Shown one piece after another: positions 59,285-64,000 of a DNA stretch of 64,000 nucleotides. Position numbers and translations under genes: made by a program. This DNA is from Oligoflexia bacterium (GTDB taxonomy: Bacteria; Bdellovibrionota; Bdellovibrionia; Bdellovibrionales; Bdellovibrionaceae): positions 124,001 through 188,000 of the forward strand of contig BOLD01000002.1 of NCBI GenBank assembly GCA_016861345.1, read 5' to 3'. The first letter of the stretch is position 1; the number at the start of each line of letters is the position of its first letter. Under the pieces are notes generated by a model that saw only the letters and a list, made by a program, of their open reading frames with translations, ran no database searches and was not told where the DNA came from.

Positions 59285-59698
59285 ATGAATAACCCATACA
59301 AAAAGTACAAAGAAACGTCCATTATTAGTGCGAGTCGCGAAAAGCTTCTGCTCATGATGTACGAAGCTGCAATTAAATTTACAAAATTAGCGATCAAGGC
59401 AGCTGAAGAAAAAAACGTGGCAGACCGTTGCGTGAATTTGGGACGAGCCTTCGATATCGTTTTGGAGTTGAACAACACGCTTGATCACAAGATTGGTGGA
59501 GAGGTTGCTCGAAATCTTGAGCAGCTCTATATGTTTATTACTGAGCAGTATACGAAAGCAAACATCAGCGGAGATCCTGAGCCATTAAGAGCTTCATTGA
59601 AAATTTTGGAGACTCTCTATGAGGGATGGGTTGGTGCTGTTGAAAAGATGAAAAAGGAAGAGGCCGAAAAGGCCGGTGGTCCAGGAAAGGCCCGCTAA
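59285..59698 (+). CDS. fliS: Flagellin export chaperone FliS
   Basis: 137 residues, mostly helical. YKKYKETSIISASREKLLLMMYEAAIKF matches the FliS N-terminal pattern (Y-x-x-x-x-V-x-T-x-S-x-x-x-L-I-x-M-L-Y-D). The C-terminal tail is acidic and basic with a Gly-rich end. It binds the C-terminal part of unpolymerised flagellin and prevents early assembly. The start GATGAAT sits after a weak AAGGGAT site. Confidence 0.94.
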   Translation: MNNPYKKYKETSIISASREKLLLMMYEAAIKFTKLAIKAAEEKNVADRCVNLGRAFDIVLELNNTLDHKIGGEVARNLEQLYMFITEQYTKANISGDPEPLRASLKILETLYEGWVGAVEKMKKEEAEKAGGPGKAR

Positions 59699-59739
59699 AT
59701 ATTAATAATGAAACATAATCGACGAGTCCAGGAGGGGCG

Positions 59740-60159
59740 ATGTTGAGAATCATTAATCTACTGAACCAAAAGAACCACTATCTCGAAAAGTTTTATACTT
59801 TGAATGAGACGGAACTGTTGAATTTTTCTAAGGCGAATTTTGATAATCTTGAAAACTTTTATCAAACAAGAGAAAAGTTGCTCGAGATTATTCGATATCT
59901 TGATTCTGAGATCGATGCCTGCCAGTCAGAGGCCGCAGTCGCAGTAACGGCAGAGCTCAGAAGAGATATGAAAGAGGCACTTGCAATTAAAGATGAATAC
60001 GTCAATCGTATTTTGGCGCAGGACCTCGAAGTTCTTTCCTGCATTGAGGTAGAAAAATCAAATATCATCAAAGAACTGCAAGAAATTCGTAATAATAAGA
60101 AAGCTATTAGTAGCTACAAATCACCGACTTTTACCAAACGATTGGATGAAGAGGTATAA
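59740..60159 (+). CDS. FliT/FlgN-like flagellar chaperone
   Basis: 139 residues, all helical: LRIINLLNQKNHYLEKFYTL at the start, FDNLENFYQTREKLLEIIRYL in the middle and a Lys-rich end. The position after fliS, the length and the helical plan fit FliT, which chaperones FliD, or FlgN, which chaperones hook-associated proteins. Sequence similarity to either is low. AGGAGGG lies 7-13 bases before the ATG. Confidence 0.7.
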   Translation: MLRIINLLNQKNHYLEKFYTLNETELLNFSKANFDNLENFYQTREKLLEIIRYLDSEIDACQSEAAVAVTAELRRDMKEALAIKDEYVNRILAQDLEVLSCIEVEKSNIIKELQEIRNNKKAISSYKSPTFTKRLDEEV

Positions 60160-60176
60160 TTCTCTTGCCGATTAGT

Positions 60177-60205
60177 CATAGCCAACCTATCCTGGGTTGG
60201 CTATG
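60177..60205 (+). promoter_or_regulatory. 11-bp hairpin that includes the start codon of the CxxCH lipoprotein gene
   Basis: CATAGCCAACC (60177-60187) and GGTTGGCTATG (60195-60205) are perfect complements around TATCCTG. The second arm contains the ATG at 60203. There is no T tract. As RNA it would hide the start codon. The gene also has no clear ribosome site. Confidence 0.5.
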
Positions 60206-61390
60206 AAAAAACAAATTACATTAATTATTGTTTCAGTTTTTTTTCTTATATCTTGCCAAACTCAGAACCAAAAAAGTGCTGGAACGGATTCTCAAGCTGC
60301 CACCTTGCAATCTTCCATGCAAAATTTGAAAGAAGTATTATCAAAACTTCTTCCTCAGGTCATTGATCCAGCACAATTTAACTCTCCGGATAAGCGGTCA
60401 TTGGTTGATCAGGAAGTAAAAGAGCTCTCTGCTTTATCTAAGCAAGTAAGCCATAATCCATCTGTTCAGTTTCGTGATCCAAGTTTGCGTTTTATTTCTT
60501 CAGCCTTTTCTGAGGACCTGAAGCGAGTCGATGAGAGTCTGCAGTTGGGTAAAAGGGAATATGCAAGATATACCTTGATGCATGTCACGGCTTACTGCAT
60601 AGAGTGTCACACAAGAACTTCTTCAGGGCCTTCATTTTCAACTCCACAGCTTGAAAAAACATTGGCAAATATGAAGAAGATTGATCGCGGGGAATATCTT
60701 TTGGCTATTCGACAGTTCGACCAAGCCTTTAAAGAATTTGAGTCTGTTATTTCTGAATCCCTGGCTTCGCAGTCAAATCTTTACGAGTTGGATCGCGCAG
60801 TTCGCAACGCTCTTGCGATATCAATTAAATTTCAAAAAGACCCTAAAAAATCATTTAAGATCACATCCCTTATCGAAGGAGCGCCACAGGCACCTTATTA
60901 TTTAAAACAAAGTGCAAAGTCGTGGTCTTCAGCTATTCGTGAGTGGCAAAAAGAGAAATTGATTTCAGCACGTACCGCTAGTGATTTGCTCAGTCGATGT
61001 CAGACTTTGGTTCGTCAGGGACATCGTGCTCAGATGGGAATGTCGGATCGAGGCGGCGACGTTTACTTCTTGCGAGCACTTTCTGATTTACACCAGCTCT
61101 TAACCATGGATCTCAATAAAGAACAGTTAGGTGAGGCTCTATACTTAACAGGAGTCAGTTACGAAGCAGTCAGGGATTTGGCTTTGTGGTCATTACACGA
61201 AAATTATTACGAATCCTGCATTCGACAGGTTCCCCACTCGAATTGGTCACAGCAGTGTTACAAAAAATTGGAAGAGTCAGTATATTTTGGATTTACGGGA
61301 AGTAGCGGCATGAGATTGCCGCTGGACGTACAAGTGAAATTGAATGAGCTTCAAAAGCTAGCTTTGCCAGAACTTCAACCCGCGAAATAA
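60203..61390 (+). CDS. Lipoprotein with a single CxxCH haem-binding motif
   Basis: 395 residues from the ATG at 60203; a TTG at 60197 is an alternative start. A lipoprotein signal ends in FLISC. Around residue 135 it has HVTAYCIECHTRT, a CxxCH motif that would bind c-type haem. The rest (about 150-390) is helical and not recognised. It lies directly after the FliT-like gene, in a flagellar context. The haem prediction is fairly safe; the role as an electron carrier or sensor is inference. Confidence 0.72.
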   Translation: MKKQITLIIVSVFFLISCQTQNQKSAGTDSQAATLQSSMQNLKEVLSKLLPQVIDPAQFNSPDKRSLVDQEVKELSALSKQVSHNPSVQFRDPSLRFISSAFSEDLKRVDESLQLGKREYARYTLMHVTAYCIECHTRTSSGPSFSTPQLEKTLANMKKIDRGEYLLAIRQFDQAFKEFESVISESLASQSNLYELDRAVRNALAISIKFQKDPKKSFKITSLIEGAPQAPYYLKQSAKSWSSAIREWQKEKLISARTASDLLSRCQTLVRQGHRAQMGMSDRGGDVYFLRALSDLHQLLTMDLNKEQLGEALYLTGVSYEAVRDLALWSLHENYYESCIRQVPHSNWSQQCYKKLEESVYFGFTGSSGMRLPLDVQVKLNELQKLALPELQPAK

Positions 61391-61546
61391 CGTCAAAACT
61401 CTGACAGTCAAAATAGATTCAGTCAATGTGATGGCTCTTTTTCATGACGTTAACAACTCTAATTCAATTCATTAGAGTTCAGCCCGTGTATTGAGTGGCA
61501 TTTGGGTTGCTCTTGAAAGAATCAACTACTAAGGAGTGGATTCTTT

Positions 61547-62689
61547 ATGCAGGATATTGAATTAGGACCAAAGCCCAGCTCGAAGTTTCAACTGAAGCAA
61601 AGTCCAGAGATGGAAATTGAGAGTCGGCCATTTTTAATTATGCCTGAATCATCGGATGTTCGCAAACAAGCTGTTTTTGCCTTTGATCAAGAGATCAGAG
61701 AAAAAGCTGAGGAGAAACCTTCATTGTTATCTCAGTCAGGCGATTTGCCCCCTGTTCCTCAGGACATTGTTTCAGCAGAAGTTCAGGTGAAAGCTGAAAT
61801 TTCACTTTACATCTACAATTCAGAGACCCTTCTGAAAAATAATGAGAACAGCTTGGCCCGTGCTCTCATGGTCAAGGCCCTGCAGTTAGATCCATTCCAC
61901 ATTGGGGCACTCAAGCAGCTATCAAAATGTTTCAATGAGACGACTGAGTTGGCTTCAAAAATTAAAATCTATGAACAGCTCGTGAAGGTTGATTACTCAT
62001 TTGAAACTTTTGTGCAAATGGGTCACTTGCACTACAAAGCTGGCCACAACGAGATGGCTAAACAATTTTATTTTGATGGGCTTGGACTTCTTGTGTCTGA
62101 GTCCTTTGAACTTTTTGAGGTCTACAAAAATTTAGGCAACATTCTCGTGAAAGAAGGGGATTTTGAGGGTGCAGAAGAGTATTACAATAAAGCCTTCACA
62201 TTGAATCCTGACTCAGATCAGCTCCATGTGAATCTTGGCACACTTGAGGTGCAGAAAAATGATTTTTCTTCTGCTTTAGAGAGATTTAGAAGAGCGGTGA
62301 ATATTAATAGTTCGAATGACAAGGCTTGGGTGGGCTTAGCGCTCGTGCATAATCATATGGGAGATCTTCAATTGGCTCGAGCGAATATTGAAAAAGCTCT
62401 TGATCTCAATATCTCTAACCGCACAGCAGTTCATCTTTATGTCAACTGGTCTCAGGATGAAAAATCTGTTGATCAAGGGATTGAAAGGCTGCAGCAGTAT
62501 TTAGCACAAGTTGATTCTGATAAGGAGATGTCTCTTGTTTTGATTCATCTCTATTGCATGACAAATGAATTAAACCTTGCTCTTCTGGAAATTGAGCGGG
62601 TTCTTTTGTGGCACCCAGATGCTACAGAGTTGATTGACCTTGAAAGACAAATCCGTCAGCAGATGGGAGCTCAAAATAGTGCTCAGTAG
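61547..62689 (+). CDS. TPR-repeat protein
   Basis: 380 residues. An N-terminal low-complexity part (about 1-80) is followed by TPR repeats from about residue 95 to 340: ALMVKALQLDPFHIGAL, GDFEGAEEYYNKAFTLNPDSDQLHVNLG, FSSALERFRRAVNINSSNDKAWVGLALVHNHMG. No catalytic domain. The ribosome site AAGGAG lies in the loop of a small hairpin (GAATC/GATTC). It is coupled to the MAF-like gene. In flagellar clusters such TPR proteins often accompany glycosylation enzymes. Confidence 0.82.
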   Translation: MQDIELGPKPSSKFQLKQSPEMEIESRPFLIMPESSDVRKQAVFAFDQEIREKAEEKPSLLSQSGDLPPVPQDIVSAEVQVKAEISLYIYNSETLLKNNENSLARALMVKALQLDPFHIGALKQLSKCFNETTELASKIKIYEQLVKVDYSFETFVQMGHLHYKAGHNEMAKQFYFDGLGLLVSESFELFEVYKNLGNILVKEGDFEGAEEYYNKAFTLNPDSDQLHVNLGTLEVQKNDFSSALERFRRAVNINSSNDKAWVGLALVHNHMGDLQLARANIEKALDLNISNRTAVHLYVNWSQDEKSVDQGIERLQQYLAQVDSDKEMSLVLIHLYCMTNELNLALLEIERVLLWHPDATELIDLERQIRQQMGAQNSAQ

Positions 62690-63230
62690 TGTGGCTACCC
62701 GAGAGGGTCGTATTCTTTGTTCGCCTCGAGATCCTCTACGCGAGGCTCAGAGATGGATTGAGCGTCAAAGCCGTGTTCAATCGAAACTTCCTGTCATCAT
62801 TGTGGGTATTGGAGCTGGATTTCACGTTTCAGAGTTTGCCAAGCAAAATCCAGAAACTCAGGTCTATGCCTTTGATCTGGATCCTAAGATGATTGAGAAT
62901 TATCAGAATAATTTTCAATTATATCTCAATCTGCGTTTGATTGGTCCAAATGATTTAGGAAGTGGTCTTCCGGTGTTTCCCTATGTCTTTGCTTTTCGGG
63001 CAGCATGGCAGGGCCTTGAGTCTGAGTTTTTATCCGTTTATTGTTTGCTCAAAGCAGAAACAAAAGAAAGTTTTCTGGCGCAGGCAAGGGATCTTGGAAT
63101 TCAAACTGTGGTCAATTTTAAGAGTCAGGAAGCTATCACAATTAAATCAGTTGGAGCTCTACTTGAAGGTCAGTCGTGTGAACAAGAAGAAGTGAAGATT
63201 TGGAAATGTCTTAGGGAGCTCGTACGGTGA
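62679..63230 (+). CDS. MAF-like (motility accessory factor) or Rossmann-fold protein
   Basis: 183 residues from a GTG at 62679 with GGGAG 9 bases upstream, overlapping the TPR gene end by 11 bp. VIIVGIGAGFHVSEFAKQNPETQVYAFDLDPKMI has the strand-Gly-loop-strand-acid layout of the MAF (DUF115) N-terminal region or of SAM-binding domains. MAF proteins attach pseudaminic-type sugars to flagellin in other bacteria, but only the first part of such a protein would be present here. Position next to flagellins and a GT9 enzyme supports a glycosylation link. Confidence 0.5.
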   Translation: MLSSVATREGRILCSPRDPLREAQRWIERQSRVQSKLPVIIVGIGAGFHVSEFAKQNPETQVYAFDLDPKMIENYQNNFQLYLNLRLIGPNDLGSGLPVFPYVFAFRAAWQGLESEFLSVYCLLKAETKESFLAQARDLGIQTVVNFKSQEAITIKSVGALLEGQSCEQEEVKIWKCLRELVR

Positions 63231-64000
63231 AAGTTCTGGCGGTATCTCTTTTGCGAATAGGTGATCTATTGATGCACATGGAAGCGCTTCGTGCCTATCT
63301 GCATGAAAATCCTTCGGCCGAAATTCACTTGCTGCTCAATGATTCAAGCATGTCTTTGCGATCCATACTGGGAGAATCCGTACAGAAAGTGATCGTTTTT
63401 CCAAGAAAAGAGTTGCAAGAGATTCTTGTTGAGCAAAATAGATCTCTTTGGGCGGCATTTCGCCAGACTCAAGCTCTTGTGACTCAGCTCAATAATGAAA
63501 AATATGATGTTGTTTTAAATCTCACACACAATTTGTTATCGGCTCGCTTGATAGATCTGATTCAGGCTCCAATTAAAAAAGGAGCTTACTTTGTTAATGG
63601 AAAGGCTCGCCCAGCAGACTGCCAGTGGGGAGTCTATTTTAATGATATTCATAGCGGAGCTCACCAAGCGCCATTTCACTATTTGGATGGTTTAGCTCGA
63701 TCATTGGATATTGGCTTAACGATGAATCAAAATGGGCAAGCCAGGGGCAGTCGTTATATTTGCCTACAGGTATTGACCAGTGATGCGAAAAAGAATTGGT
63801 CGATGAATAAGTTTTCGCAATTAGCCGCAGAACTAAAAGAATTTTATCCAGAATATACTTTTGTTGTCTTGGCAGCACCCTTCGAAAAGGATATCGTCCA
63901 ATCAAAAGATTTCCCTGCTGGTGTGGAAGTAAGATATGCCACGTGGGTTGAATTGGTCAAAATACTTCAAGATACACGACTGCTCATCACTGGGGATACA
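63227..64000 (+). CDS. Glycosyltransferase family 9 (heptosyltransferase-like), 5' part
   Basis: The first 258 codons are in the window and the gene runs off the end. It starts with GTG at 63227, overlapping the preceding stop in GTGA, with GGGAG 8 bases upstream. MKVLAVSLLRIGDLLMHMEAL is the GT9 N-terminal block. Later YDVVLNLTHNLLSARLIDLI and YICLQVLTSDAKKNWSMNKF, the latter corresponding to the nucleotide-sugar site region. GT9 adds ADP-heptose or related sugars; in a flagellar cluster it may modify flagellin rather than LPS. The catalytic C-terminal part is outside the window. Confidence 0.82.
   Translation, partial: MKVLAVSLLRIGDLLMHMEALRAYLHENPSAEIHLLLNDSSMSLRSILGESVQKVIVFPRKELQEILVEQNRSLWAAFRQTQALVTQLNNEKYDVVLNLTHNLLSARLIDLIQAPIKKGAYFVNGKARPADCQWGVYFNDIHSGAHQAPFHYLDGLARSLDIGLTMNQNGQARGSRYICLQVLTSDAKKNWSMNKFSQLAAELKEFYPEYTFVVLAAPFEKDIVQSKDFPAGVEVRYATWVELVKILQDTRLLITGDT

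Noticed and set aside
1..64000. tRNA, rRNA, CRISPR, prophage and plasmid functions
   Set aside because: I saw none of the expected patterns (tRNA arms with GTTCGA, rRNA blocks, repeat-spacer series, phage structural or replication genes). Weak or divergent cases could be missed by reading alone.

Overview
The window is chromosomal DNA of a flagellated Gram-negative bacterium, most likely a member of the Bdellovibrionota (Bdellovibrio or Pseudobdellovibrio type). This is an inference from several things: short multiple flagellins, many secreted proteases and peptidoglycan enzymes, a motAB pair, PilZ/GGDEF signalling, menaquinone genes and tightly overlapping genes on both strands. No rRNA, tRNA, CRISPR array, prophage or complete insertion sequence was seen. 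The gene content is mostly that of a core chromosome. The mobile-type genes are two REP-associated (HUH) transposase-like genes.

Layout. 1-6.1 kb: the tail of an AMP-forming acyl ligase, then a minus-strand run of exported proteins (S8 protease, HExxH metalloprotease, DUF4105 and DUF3015 proteins), a YkgJ cysteine-cluster protein and a YbgC-like thioesterase. 6.2-9.6 kb: an overlapping operon of polyprenyl synthase, menA-like prenyltransferase, rsmJ and a membrane protein. 9.7-13.2 kb: a PP2C-like protein that lacks most metal ligands, citrate synthase, a PilZ protein and a secreted coiled-coil protein. 13.2-19.8 kb: an EamA transporter, rluB, unknown proteins, the first RAYT-like gene beside a probable gene remnant, dsbD and an exported rhodanese. 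20-25.3 kb: motAB, a TorF-like porin, a DnaQ-WYL fusion, an lspA fused to a TM-HAMP module, and a receiver-GGDEF protein. 25.4-30.7 kb: dacB (PBP4), an mltD-like transglycosylase, an M14 carboxypeptidase and an unknown exported protein. 30.8-34 kb: hpt, upp and a zinc-ribbon membrane protein. 34.1-38.6 kb: a short dcw segment (rsmH-ftsL-ftsI) followed by HIT and TrmN6-like genes. 38.6-38.8 kb: a strongly structured non-coding segment with tandem terminator-like hairpins. 38.9-44.5 kb: small regulators, ddl, a YqjD/YqjE-like pair, a small basic protein behind a sigma54-like promoter, elbB, a lipoprotein and a GNAT enzyme. 44.6-49.1 kb: ferredoxin-nth, DoxX and a thiamine-type ABC importer. 49.2-51 kb: two tandem 3D-domain proteins. 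51.2-64 kb: a flagellar filament region with three flagellins, flaG, fliD, fliS, a fliT-like gene, a CxxCH lipoprotein, a TPR protein, a MAF-like protein and a GT9 glycosyltransferase. It is interrupted by a Na+/H+ antiporter and the second RAYT.

How the parts fit. The filament genes supply the subunit (three flagellins), cap (FliD), their chaperones (FliS, FliT-like) and probable glycosylation functions (MAF-like, GT9). MotAB supplies a stator. The wall enzymes (PBP4, MltD, FtsI, Ddl) and secreted proteases suit an organism that remodels its own wall and possibly that of prey. That link to predation is inference only.

The observations most worth a second look are the structured RNA candidate at 38.67-38.82 kb, the LspA-HAMP fusion, the PP2C-like protein with lost ligands, the sigma54-like promoter before a 54-residue protein, and the repeated palindrome-like motif around the flagellins and second RAYT.
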